Positions 21,462-32,561 of a stretch of DNA of 64,000 nt are shown here, piece by piece; the first letter of the stretch is position 1, and the number at the start of each line of letters is the position of its first letter. Under the pieces are notes generated by a model. That model saw only the letters and a program-made list of their open reading frames with translations. It did no database searches and was not told the DNA's origin. The stretch comes from Siderastrea siderea (Eukaryota; Cnidaria; Anthozoa; Scleractinia; Rhizangiidae): assembly GCA_964030785.1 (NCBI GenBank), contig OZ034978.1:8695453-8759452 (forward strand). Direction: 5' to 3'. Position numbers and translations under genes: made by a program.

Positions 21462-24084
21462 ATGGACATGTCAAGTTTTTATGAAAAGACAGTGGACAAG
21501 TGCCCAGTGACCTTAACTGTACGACTGGGTGGAGTAGACATGCCTTGTCTCTTGGACACAGGATCTGAGGTATCAACAATCACAGAAGAATTTTTTAATG
21601 AAAACTTTCACCCTCAAGGAAAAACACTTTTACCTTCTGGCGACTGGTTGAAGCTTACAGGAGCAAATGGAGTAGAGGTTCTGTACGTTGGATACCTTGA
21701 ACTGGACATCGAAGACGTCATATCCCACAGAGAGGAATGTTAGTTGTTAGGAGTTCAGTGAGTCAAGAGGCCAATCAGGGAAAGGAGATTAGCTCTGGAC
21801 TTATTGGAATGAACATTATTTCACAACTACATGAACATTGTAAATACAGAGAAATGGACAGAAGTGGAGAGAAGTACTGAAGATAACCTTGACTATCAAA
21901 ACCCAAAGTGTTGGTATGTGGTTTTGCAAAAGTAGCTGGCAGATCCAAGTTAGAATTCCAGCTGGATCAGTTTCAACTGTCAGAGTAAAAGGTTGGCATA
22001 GATCACAATCGAGTAGCACGGCTGCCCTTGTGGAATCATTAAGTGGACCGACCGTTGGGGACCTTATCGTGATCAATACTGTGACCCAAGTTGCTAATGG
22101 ACAGCTGCATGTAAGGGTTTGCCAGTATCAGTACTGAAGATATCTGGCTCCAGCCCCACACAAGAATTGGTGTGTTACACAAGATCAATTGTGTTGTGGA
22201 CACTAAAAACACTGTTGACTTCAAATGAGTCTCAGCAAAGGAAGAGATGGTGTTTGTAGGAGAGACCACGACAGACCAACTAAATGGAAAGCCCGATTGA
22301 CTTGTCAGGTATAGATTGTACCTCACAGGTACACAGAAACAGTCAAGCACAGGATACCCACTACTGATAAAGTTCCAATTGCACAGCTTAAGAGAAGGAT
22401 TGCACCTAATCAGTTCTAAGAGGCAACGGATCACATTAAAAAGCTCCTTGAAAATGACATCATCCAAGAGAGCCACAGCCTTTATGCTTCACCAATTGGG
22501 TCGGTCAGAACGATGGTTCCCTGAAGCTGCATGTGTGTGGACTACAGAAAATTGAACAGTGAGACCGTACATGATCAGTTCCCTTTGCCCAGAATTGAAG
22601 AGTTAACCAATGCCATTGGTGGTGCACAGTGGTTTTCCACTATGATCTTGCATGTGGATTCAATCAAATTGCCATGGATGATCAAGACAGACACAAGACT
22701 GCGACACAGTTTGGTATCTTTGAATATAACAAGATGTACGCGTATGGGATTAACCAATAACCCAGCAATGTTCCAAAGGTTTATGCAAACCTGTTCGAAT
22801 GAATACATATTCCATATATTGCTCGCGTACCTGATGATATCATTGTGTATTCCAATACCTTTGATGAGCACATTGAGAGACTTGACAAAGTTTTCACAAA
22901 ACTCAAAGAACATGGATTGAAGCTCAGACCAGTCACTTCTTGCAACAATATGTGACATATGATATGGTCATCAGACCTCCTGTGATGGTGTTACAACAGA
23001 CCCTGAGAAGGCCAGAGCTGTGTCAGAGTGGAAGCCACCAACGACTGCAAAAGAACTTACTAAATCATTTCTTGGATTTTGCAGCTATTATCAAAGATTT
23101 GTTAGAGACTGTCCAAAGACAGCTGGACCATTACATCAACTTGTTAACAACTGCTTGCACGAACTGAAAGTTGAGAAGAAGCAGAAAGTGCTGTTTGTTA
23201 AAGGTGGGATTCAGAATGTCAAGCTGCATTTGAGACACTGAAAACAAAGCTAACTCATGCACCAGTACTTGGATTTCCAGTCTACAGCAATCCATTTGTC
23301 GTGGAAACAGATGCCAGTCATTTAGGATTTGGGATTGTATTATTACAAGATCAAGACAGTCAGCACAAATTCATTGCCTATGCAAGCAGACAGTTAAGAC
23401 CCAATTAGGGAGCTGAGCTCCTCAAATTCTGGGAAAATGATGAAAAGCCTACCATTGCAGAAAGAAAGCATCTTTCTAACCAGCGTGTTACTCTGTTAAG
23501 ACAGTGGGACAGGGTTATTAGAGAAGAAGGCCTGAAGTATAGAACTGTACAGGATTCCAAACTTGCAGAGCTGAAACAACTTCTGTTACTGGCTGCCTTG
23601 AAAGACAAAGTTATGGCAAGCCTGCATGATGATATGGGTAATCAGGGATTGGAAAGAAGTCTCCTGCTGACCCGAGAATGACGTTACTGGCCTGGAATGT
23701 CCTCAGATGTAGAAAACTGTACACTAGAGCGAGCACTGTACGCTATCAAAGATACTAAGCCCCAGAATCTGGCCACCTATGGGACGCCTCTTAACAACCA
23801 AGCTACTTGAAATCTTAGCAGTGGATTTCACAGTCCTTGAAATAGCCGAGTGACAGATGGATAGGAGAATGTTCTTGTTATGACAGATGTGTTCACAAAG
23901 TTCACTCATGCAGTCCCAACAAAGGATCAGAAAGCTATTACAACAGCTTAAGTCCTTGTGAAAGAATGGTCTTTCAAGTATGGAATTCCTCACAGGATCC
24001 ACTCAGACCAAGGCAGGAACTTTGAAAACAAGGTTATCGCAGAACTTTGTAGACTCTATGGAATTAAGAAGACGCGAACAACTC
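21462..24084 (+). pseudogene. gypsy pol remnant: protease, RT, RNase H, integrase start
   Basis: The protease carries the aspartic motif CLLDTGSEVSTIT near 21545. RT shows MCVDYRKLN and QFPLPRIEEL near 22530-22600; the YxDD catalytic region near 22830 is disrupted by a frameshift. RNase H/tether shows FLGFCSYYQRF (23070), VETDASHLGFG (23300) and FIAYASRQLRP (23370). Integrase has an HHCC-like start (ASLHDDMGNQG, RYWPGM), then VMTDVFTKFTHAVPTKDQ and [11 protein letters not shown] with two of the three catalytic acidic residues. Frames shift repeatedly, so no functional product is expected. Confidence 0.8.
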
Positions 24085-24105
24085 CAGGGGCATAGCTACC
24101 CTAGT

Positions 24106-24417
24106 AAAAATAGGCCCGGAATTCTGGCGGAATTCCAGGTCCGGCTTGGATTCCGGTCAGAGTCCACCAGAATTCCGGATAGCTGAGACGCGGAATTCCA
24201 GATTCCAGTGGATTCCAGGGTCGGAGCTCTGGAGCCTGGCAGATTCCGGGATCAGAGTTCTGGAGTCTGGTGGAATGCCGGGTCTGGAAGTTTACCATCT
24301 GATGGCATTCCAGTCCAGAGTTTGGACTACGGTGGAATTCCGGGTCTGGAGCTCTGGGTGGAGTCTGGCTGGAAAACTGGAGGCTGGTGCAGCGAAATTC
24401 CAGGGTAGCAATCCAGA
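24106..24417. repeat. Left subterminal GGAATTCC/GGAGTCTGG array
   Basis: Words such as ggaattcc, ggattccggt, ggagtctgg and gtctggagctctgg recur every 15-30 bp. The array stays open in some frames only because of its composition. It mirrors the right subterminal array of the same element, as expected of transposase-binding subterminal repeats. Confidence 0.7.
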
Positions 24418-26019
24418 CTCTAGTCTTGCTGTATCTGAGTGTGGTTATTACAGATGCATGGATGCCCTGAAAGTTTTCCATTGATTCTTCAGACATGTTA
24501 CAAAACTAAGCAAAAACTAGTTGTGGACAGCCTGCTTTTTTGTTCACAAAGTGTTAGTGATCTATCAGCGTTCATACCCCTGGTTTACACAGCTTTATTC
24601 TGGCAAAATAACAACTGCAGTCAGACGTACATGGAATCACAAACACTACAGCGATACAAGTGGGCAATTTTCTGTTTATCCTGACTAATCACACGCAAAG
24701 TGCTTGCGGCACAAAAATGCTTAATTGTGTTCACCACGTTCCACAAAAAATTGTAAAGAAACAAAGGGGAAAATAGAATCTCAGTGTATATTTTGTTTTG
24801 CATGTACAGACGGCAAAAGTTCAGAATAAAGATAAACACATTTAAAACGCTTCTGCACTCACCAACTAGTTTCAACTTCGTAGGATGCAAACATTCACGT
24901 TTTCCTGCATTTTTCTTTCTACCAGAGGCAAATTACTCTGCTTGAAGAGTCGCTTAGATCCAGAAAAGATCGCTTTTCTGTCCAAGTTGAGAGAGTGCGT
25001 GACAGATAACTGAGAAAATATTACTTTACTGTGTTTACAACTTGAACACGCAACAGTTCAGTCTCACTTATATGGTTGAATCGATCGAGTTTTAAAAATC
25101 CTTAAAGACATTAACCTTTAGTTTTTCAAACACTCTTAAAAGTTAAAAATATTAAAAACAGAGGTGACAATGTGACGTTTTTGGTGAACACACGCGCGCA
25201 TCTTCACGTGATATGTAAACTGATATCAACGGAACGCTGTTTTCAAACAGGCCGTTTATGTTTTGGCGGTCATTATGTTTGAATCTCCTGCCTGTTCAGA
25301 AGTTGTTTCGCTCTTGGACATGTACATCATCTCCACTTTGCTTCCGACGGCAGGAGAATATCAACTGAAGACACGAACTTATAACGGGCTTAGAGTTAAC
25401 TACAGCAAATAATATCCAGCAGATGTCTTTGTTTACTGGGACATAAGTGTGTTGTGAAATGGATTCGATTCGTTTAGACAAGTTGATTACAATTTGTATA
25501 AATGGTGTGTTTTGGATTGCTTCGAGCTTCCTCTACTAAATATTAAGTTGACTTATGGATTTTCCATTTGGTGGAGCTTAAAAGCCGATCTACAAGAAAA
25601 TATGTGTCACCGCAAGAACAAAGTTTGCATCTGGAGCGCGAATGTGAAAATTATAGGTTGCAAGCGAATTCCGCTGTGGTATTAGTGCACGAAAATTGTT
25701 TTTCTTGACGTGAAGAAACTCATGTTTGCTGTTATTTTAAAATTGCTTCCGTAAAGTGTACATAGTATATACTACACCACAAACTTGGCAAACTCAAAAT
25801 GATAGCGATACGTGTTTATGTTTCTTTTTGTTCAATGGAGCTAGGTAGAGTTGGACTCGTCCAAGTGAAGTTAAACATTTTAACTGAAAGCTGCACAGAA
25901 AATTAACAATTTGAGGTGACTTTTCCTTGTGACAGAATTCCAGTCTGATATTCCGGTTTAACTAGAACAACATTTTGGCAGAACCGAGTTCTGTTCATTT
26001 CCCAGTCTGTTGATCGGTA

Positions 26020-27052
26020 AGTATAAAATATGGACTGCGGACTAACGGACTACGGAATGGGTAAAAAACGCGGACTGGATTAAAAACGTGGATAGCTAGC
26101 TCAAATAACAGTGGCTAATTTTTTAATAGAAATGAACAAAGAATAAAGACCACATGTAGAAGTGCAATTGAACTGAAGAAATGAGAAATTACAAACTTAA
26201 AATTTTACTGTATCTGTCCTTGCGTGACTGAAACAAAAACATAGATGTCAGCATCTTGCCAATGTTTATATCTTGTGGGTTTGCTGTACTATTCAAACAA
26301 ATAAATTTAGTCCGAAACCAGAGATATTTGTTTTGTGCAAGATTGATATGGTGGCTAAACTTCCTTCTTCAAAATAGTGTTTCGTTCCAATCCTCAAATT
26401 GGGATCAAATAACATTGTAGCTGTTCAGTTGGATGTGAAGTATTTTTGCATACAGTAAGCTATCAATCTACCTCGTATTTCCAAGTACACACAACTGAAA
26501 TGAACCCTATAAACTGTGTTTCACTGGCTGTTTTTTTTTTATTGGAGTTATCAGTGCAAATTTTGCATACCAACAGAAACTGATTCAGAATATTTCTTTT
26601 GGTTTTATTCTATTTAAAATCTTGTGGATAAAATAAGAGTCAAAGTTTACAGTTTGAAAAAAAAGACCAAAAGCCAAGAACTCATGATATGGATTGATGG
26701 AGAAAATGCTCATAAACAGTGGAACACTGGCTTGAAATGCATTATATTTACATGCCAGACATTTCTTACCGTATAAATTGTTTTATGTGAACGACTTTCA
26801 AGTCGATATGATAAGTCACAATGCAAGATGTTTTGTAAGTTTTCAATTTCCGGGACAACCATCGCAAATTTTAAAAATCTTTGTGGAGGCCGTAGTTTCA
26901 ATTTTTGGGCGCTCTGTGTTTGCACAAGTACAAATTATTTGAGGTAATCCTCTTTATACACCTAGACCTAGCCCTCAGTCCATAGTTTGCGTTTCATACC
27001 TAAGTCCAATGTTTTATACCCAGTCCATAGTCCGCAATCCGTGTTTTATACT
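26020..27052. mobile_element. ~1 kb MITE, AGTATAAAA...GGACTGCGGACT termini
   Basis: The left end has agtataaaatatggactgc, with repeated ggactacgg and aaaaacgcggact words. The right end mirrors it (gcaatccgtgttttatact), with repeated cagtccatagt words. Each end is thus an inverted terminal repeat carrying short internal repeats of GGACTNNGGACT. No coding sequence is present. It is nested inside the 3.6 kb element. Confidence 0.7.
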
Positions 27053-27171
27053 GTCTGGTCTAATCTGGTGATATTTTACTGACACAGGTGTACCGAGCTC
27101 AATCGATGGAGTCAGCATCCACTTGACTCTATACCGTGTATAAAGCTTATGAGTATGAATGTTTGTACGAA

Positions 27172-27661
27172 TTCCGAATCAATGCTGGGTGGAGAACGAG
27201 AAGTCAAGAATTCCGGCAAAATGCTGACAATAATTCTGCAGGAATTCCAAGCCAGAATTCTATCCTATTCTGGTCGGGAATTCCACCAGCTGGAGTTGTC
27301 TGGAATACCAGCGGTAGGCCGGCAATAATTCCAGCGGAATTCTGGCTGAATGCCGGCAATAATTCCAGCAGAATTCCAGGTGGAATTCCAGTGGAATAAT
27401 GGCGGAATGCCAGCAATAATTCCGGTGGAATTCCGACCGGAATTCCAGTTAAATATAGGCAGAATGCCGGCAATAATTCCAGCTGGAATTCCAGTGCAAT
27501 CCCGGCGGAATGCCGGCAATAATCTGGCAGAATTCCGGCTGGAAAAGTCTGGAATCCCAGGGGAATGCCAGCAATAATTCCGGCAGATTCCAGCAGAATT
27601 CTGGAGGACTCTGCCTGGAATCTACTTGGAATTCCGGGAAAGTCTGGCCTGTAATTCCGGG
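27172..27661. repeat. Right subterminal array, ATGCCGGCAATAATTCC units
   Basis: The word atgccggcaataattcc and close variants occur at about 27231, 27317, 27352, 27408, 27466, 27511 and 27565, separated by ggaattccagNtgg words. Spacing is irregular at 35-86 bp. The apparent peptides (MPAIIPAEF repeats) read on both strands and are not a gene. Confidence 0.75.
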
Positions 27662-30122
27662 TTTGTTTTTACTAGGGTACCTGTACGCATGGACACACGC
27701 GTACCTGAAAAAGTTGAAAATAAAAATAAAATAAAATGAGTAAAAGAACCAAATAAATATTAAATGATAATTTTTTTAAAAAGCACAATTTTTCTCCGCT
27801 TGTTTCTTTGAAATGTTGTTTATAAAACAACGGACGGCATTTTTTTAACGCTCCAATGTCGGTTTCCTACGGAGGAGAAGTGATGTGATTCATTGGTGGA
27901 CCAAAAAAAGGTGGGAAAATAGCGAGCAGAAACCAAGCGGGACGGTAAAGAGGTGGAACACGTTGTGGTCACCTCGTTTTATACTATTGGATTGGCCTGT
28001 CTTTGCTGAGTCTCTTGATTTGCTAGGCTTACCATGGCCAAAAATCAGTTACATGTTGTACAGATTATTACTTTGCCATCGGCACTGACAGAATGACAGA
28101 GCAGCATGAAGAAACAGAAGAGCCGTGTGAGTTCAAATTTTGTGTTTTGATTACACTTTGCCATGTGTTTCTGATAATTGGAATTTCCAGACGGCTTATG
28201 AACCATTTTAAATGACAGTGAGTTAAAGCATGACAATGTTCCATTTGAGTGGATGAGTGCGGCGACAGTTAATGAGAAAACTATGCTTATTTTTATGGAA
28301 CATGGCTAAAATTCACAAAAACGTTGAGCATAGCTTAGTGAAACGAGCGGATCCGTTCGGATAGTTCGCAGTTGTTTTTTAGATGTTACTACTATTTTGT
28401 CTCTGCTGTCTTTGTTGTTCAGCGTATATCAGTGTTATCAGGAGCAGGATGTGGTTGCATGATAGAGAGCGTCACCATTAAATAGGTAACAGGCAGCTCA
28501 AAATTAAAGAATAACGAGGAAACCACGAAAACGTAGCCCAGCATTTGAAAAGAAATGTGCTATCATAAGTCTGGGAAATCTTTTTTTTTTCTCGTTATAA
28601 CAGAATGAATGTAGAAGAATACTTACATAATTAAAGAGAAACAGACGTTGGGCTAGTTTTTGCGTGTATATAAGTTGTTTGAGTTTATTTAAAAACTTGT
28701 GATTGACAAAATTTTACTTTTCGTGTCAGAAATCATGCCAACATTACACCTATGTAAACATTTTACTAATTGAATTATGAAATCACATTTAAATAGCTTT
28801 CGTGTCAGGATAACCTCACGAATATAATCGTTCTAAAAGGCTAATCAAGAGAAAACAAAACATTTTTGCAGCTTAACGACAAGGATTTCAAGAATCTTTC
28901 TGGTGATCACCAAAGAACAAACATTTGGGAAGTTCAGAATAACGAGTAAATCATCAGATCAATGTCATAACAGCGAATACATTCAACTGTGGGAACTATG
29001 AAACTAAACTGTGGACATGAAATATAGAAACCAAGAAAACTTCAATAACGGTCGATTCTGGAGAGCTTAATGACGGGAAAGAGTCAGGACTCTTCTGGCA
29101 ATAATGCATGGAATATTTTTAAAATTTATTAAATACGCGCGTACGGGGAAAATCCTGACTGGCCGATAATTCTGAGCAACATACACTATATATCAGCTCA
29201 AAGTAAAACGCATAAAACTCAAACTGAAAGCTGTCAATAAAGTCCTTGAACTCTGTAAGGTGTGGATGATTTTTTTGATAGTTCATAACATGTAAACCCG
29301 TACCAAATGCAAACGTACACAATTGCCTTTCGTGGACTTCATAATTATGACCAATTATCTCCCCCAGACAACTTATGCATAAAGAAATGTTTGCACTTGC
29401 AGATCAGAAACATCAAGACACAAAGACTTCTTTACAATCTTTTTGACAGCAACTCAACTTAACAACCAATTCTTTCCTCGTCCAGCTGCTCCTAACCCGC
29501 TGGCGAACGCCAACCTAAACTGAAGACCAGCGAGTCCTAACATGCTCCTGAGTAAACTTTTCCTTCCGATTTCTTCCTACGTTGTCTTTGCAAATCAAAA
29601 TCTACGATATTTTCGAGGATCCAAACACTCTGATTAATTCTTCATCCATAGAGACTGCGCAATACTTGGTTAAGAGCCCCTCAAAACTTGTCTATTACGC
29701 CTTGAAGGATTCTACTTTGATTGGCTTTGTGGGCTTCTTGCCAAAAAGTTAACACACTAACACGACTGTTTACGCCAGGACAGCCCCAATAGTTCTCAGT
29801 TGCTATAGCAACTGCGAACTAAAAACAATGTGGCACTCAGCGTTAAAACAAACCACTCATTTGTGAATAAAAGTCTGAGATACCGCCAACATGTCCACTT
29901 TATTAATGATAAGCGATCGGAGCGATTCATTGATCCGCAAAAAAGCAACTCACAAAGAATTTTATGTTTTAGTTGTCATTTCAGATCAAGTAAGAACGAT
30001 TACGCTTTTAAAAAACATAACTTCACCATAGTGATGATAAAGAAAATTTAATCACAGCTGGGGGAAAAAAATTAGGAATTTATTGGGGGGGAGGGAATTG
30101 AAAAATCCTGGCTATGCCCCTG

Positions 30123-30592
30123 TACTCCCAACCACCCTCAAGGAAATGCACAACGTGAGAGACTCAAGGGGACTAGGCATGATTTGCTCAGAACACTACC
30201 ACCATCTAAGAAGCACAAGTGGCCAGAATACCTACCAGAGTTTTATGTTTACAATGCTACCCCACATTCATCACCAACTACAGTCCTTATTATTTGATAT
30301 TTGGATGAAATGCTAGACTCTCCATTGATCTACTACTTAGAGAGGGTGAAAATGTCAATGAGAGTTCAAATGATTGGTTGGAAGCTCAACAGATGAGGCT
30401 GAGAGATACTTACCAAAGAGCAGGGGAGCACCCTGAAGCACTTACAGGTTTAGCTAAGAAGTGTTAGAGAACATCACAACAAACAGAGTATGACATCCCC
30501 GTCCAGAGGGGTCAGTTAGTGTACTTAAGCAACCATGTACGTGGCCGTAACAAGTTAGAGGATGCTTGGAGCCCTACGTTGTACAAACTTTA
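30123..30592 (+). pseudogene. gypsy integrase C-terminal remnant, right part
   Basis: The gypsy element continues right of the 6 kb insertion: NHPQGNAQ with the expected integrase glutamate context, then KHKWPEYLPEF and YNATPHSS, conserved in Ty3/gypsy integrases. These are followed by a C-terminal segment ending QLVYLSNHVRGRNK and LEDAWSP. Frameshifts near 30250 and stops near 30470 inactivate it. Homology fades after about 30590 and no 3' LTR is identified, so the right end is truncated. Confidence 0.8.
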
Positions 30593-31384
30593 AGACAGAA
30601 TTCAAATTTTTCATACCCTGTCTAAGGCATTTAACCCAACGTCAAACCCTCTTTATAGCTAGAATGGTCTAGTCAGATACTGTTTCTTATTTCAATGTAC
30701 TTGTACATTGGCAAACTGGTTAAATAAATTTGGCTTGTAGAGAGGTTTGTGCAAATTAATGAATACATAAGATCCTGTAATGATACCCTGTTTAAGACAA
30801 AAATCAATGAGATTGATACCCCGTTCAAGACCAGACCCTCTGAAAACCACACCCCATCGGGCCGTACATCCCCGTTAATGCCATGAGCTTTTCTCGATGC
30901 CCAGAGCTGAATTCTTACTAAATCTGTTAGCACATTAAACAAGTTGAGTTGCAAGCTTAGTCTCACTCTTTCCTTGCTTAATCTTCATTGCCCTTTGCAA
31001 ATGGTATATTATTACGGCCATAATTTAAAATAAACTATACAAAATTCTGAGTGAAAATGCAGCACAATTGAGTATTTAGTGACAGCTGTTTGTAGAAGCT
31101 AACACGCTTCGTTGAACACTGTATTTCTTAGTCGCGTTGTGAGTAGCTTTCCGATCTTTTCCTGTTAGCCTGCTAGTACTTTGAGGGTCCACAATGGGTT
31201 TCGCAAGATGTGAGTGGGATTTGGATAATTTCTGTGGTGATATATATTCGGGATGGGAGCTAAAAACATAAAGCGGGAAACGCAAATCTCGCTTACGAGT
31301 GGGAGCGACATTTCGTGTTTTTGAGGGCTCGGAAAGGGAAAATCACAAGGAGAAAGTAGCGTGATATGGGATTTCAATTTTTAA
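30593..31384. other. Repeat debris and unassigned DNA
   Basis: Words such as ataccctgtctaagg, ataccctgtttaagac and ataccccgttcaagac recur between 30615 and 30830, suggesting a decayed repeat. The remainder to 31384 has no recognised gene. Confidence 0.35.
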
Positions 31385-32172
31385 ACACGACTCTTAATAG
31401 CAGCAACAAATAAAGATCAAGCCTTTAAAATAGAAAATTAGGGAAATCCGCCTACCTTAAGAGTAAAAACACGTCTTGTTCAGCTCACAAGGGCGGCGAA
31501 AGTGAAAGTGCTTTACGAAGCACATTCGTTTTGACTTTCGTTTTCACTTTCGACAGTAAATGTTCCCAATGCCTTATTCAAATTTCTCTAACTACTTAAA
31601 GAAACCCCGTCAGAAAGCGCACGAAAAGAAACCAGAGAGCAAATGACAAGTTTAGGAGAGGCACATTAAAGGAAAAGTTGAATCGAGGACTTCAAGCATT
31701 CAAAGAAGCGGAAGTTGGAAGGCACAAAACGAAACCAGCAAGCGTTTTTAAAATTTCCCAGTACAATTCCAGCTTGCGCTGTACATACTGAGCAAGACTT
31801 TTTCTAGACACAAAATGCCCTTCGAATCGGTAAATCGACCAGCGTATTATGCCTTAGCCTTTCTTTTTCCCATTCGAAAACCTGGAGATACGATTAGAGA
31901 GCTTGTCAAAACGGCTAAACGCAGCATTAGGAAGAGATGTCCACCATAAAATACGACTCTTAAAAGCAGCAATGAAGAAGATTAAGCCTTTAAAAAAGAA
32001 AAATAAGGAAACCCGCCTACCTTAAGAGTAAAAACACGTCTTGTTCAGCGCACATGTACTTATTCGCCCGCCGGAACATAGGGCGACTAAGAAACCTCTG
32101 CTTGCAGGGTAGCGCACATGAAGCCGCCGGGGAGGGCGAAACTGAAAGTGCTTTAGCAAGCACATTCTTCGT
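31385..32172 (+). repeat. Direct duplication upstream of the ASPHD-like gene
   Basis: A segment at 31385-31495 recurs at 31945-32055 about 560 bp downstream. It runs from acgactcttaa, through aagcctttaaaa, to cgcctaccttaagagtaaaa and acacgtcttgttcagc. A second matching block (gtgaaagtgcttta...gcacattc) follows each copy, at 31493-31530 and about 32137-32172. In copy 2 the blocks are separated by an extra insert of about 80 bp. This suggests a local tandem duplication of the 5' flank or alternative first-exon/promoter region. Confidence 0.65.
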
Positions 32173-32561
32173 TTTTCTGGCTTAGCTAGCACATGGCTTA
32201 GTCAAGGAGGTCGGTCCGACGACCAATATCATTGTGTAGATCAGGTCGTGATCTTTTGTGTCCTAAAGGTCTAAATGCATGACGTTCAAAAAACACGGGC
32301 AGGAAAACGTGTCACGGAACACCAAAAGGTGGTGTTCATTGTTGAGAATCCAAAGTTGGCGGTTGAACGAGAGAGAAAATTTCAACTCTCGTCGACTTTC
32401 GCTTCACTTTTATCCCGACTATGATTAACTTGCGTTGGTTTTCCACTGCATCACAAACAAACTTCGTCGAAAACGTCGCACATCCGAGAGGGTCACACCG
32501 TCACGCGCCATTTTCTGTCGCGACAGGGGACTGGGACTAACTGAAGAAGGAGCAAAACAAT

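Larger units (their letters stand above)
20133..24084 (+). mobile_element. Decayed Ty3/gypsy-like retrotransposon, left part
   Basis: The order LTR remnant, primer-binding-like site, gag, protease, RT, RNase H, integrase is that of Ty3/gypsy elements. The stretch 20133-20290 has an LTR-like 3' end with an AATAAA signal, followed by ttttggcactgccagcagg. The 5' part of the LTR is missing and is abutted by the TIR element. Coding regions are broken by many frameshifts and stops. The integrase reading frame breaks off at 24084, where a 6 kb DNA transposon is inserted, and resumes at about 30128. Confidence 0.85.
24097..27678. mobile_element. 3.6 kb TIR element with GGAATTCC subterminal arrays
   Basis: The ends are TACCCTAGTAAAAA at 24097 and its inverse TTTTTACTAGGGTA ending at 27678. 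Both are followed inward by CCCGGAATT. A TA target site is possible if the outer TA is the duplication. Beside each end lies a dense array of GGAATTCC-like words (24106-24417 and 27172-27661). The interior has no recognised transposase and contains another inverted-repeat element (26020-27052). It inserted 12 bp from the left tip of the 6 kb element. Confidence 0.75.
24085..30122. mobile_element. 6.0 kb DNA transposon inserted in the gypsy integrase
   Basis: The ends read CAGGGGCATAGC (24085) and, inverted, CAGGGGCATAGCC (right end at 30122). They are flanked by AACTC (24080-24084) and TACTC (30123-30127), one mismatch apart. Removing the element with one 5 bp copy restores the integrase frame across T-T-P to HPQGN, which fixes the borders. 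CAGGGG termini are seen in hAT- and P-like elements, though the apparent 5 bp duplication is unusual for both. No transposase was recognised between 27679 and 30110. The left 3.6 kb is a further element (24097-27678). Confidence 0.75.

Noticed and set aside
24101..24496. Overlapping open frames of 66-131 codons
   Set aside because: Same cause: the left subterminal array is open in several frames because of its base composition.
27136..27734. Repetitive MPAIIPAEF-like open frames on both strands
   Set aside because: They follow the GGAATTCC subterminal DNA repeats, read on both strands, and have no gene structure.
31490..32175. CRISPR-like spaced repeats upstream of the ASPHD-like gene
   Set aside because: Only two copies, long and divergent, in a eukaryotic genome; this is a segmental duplication.
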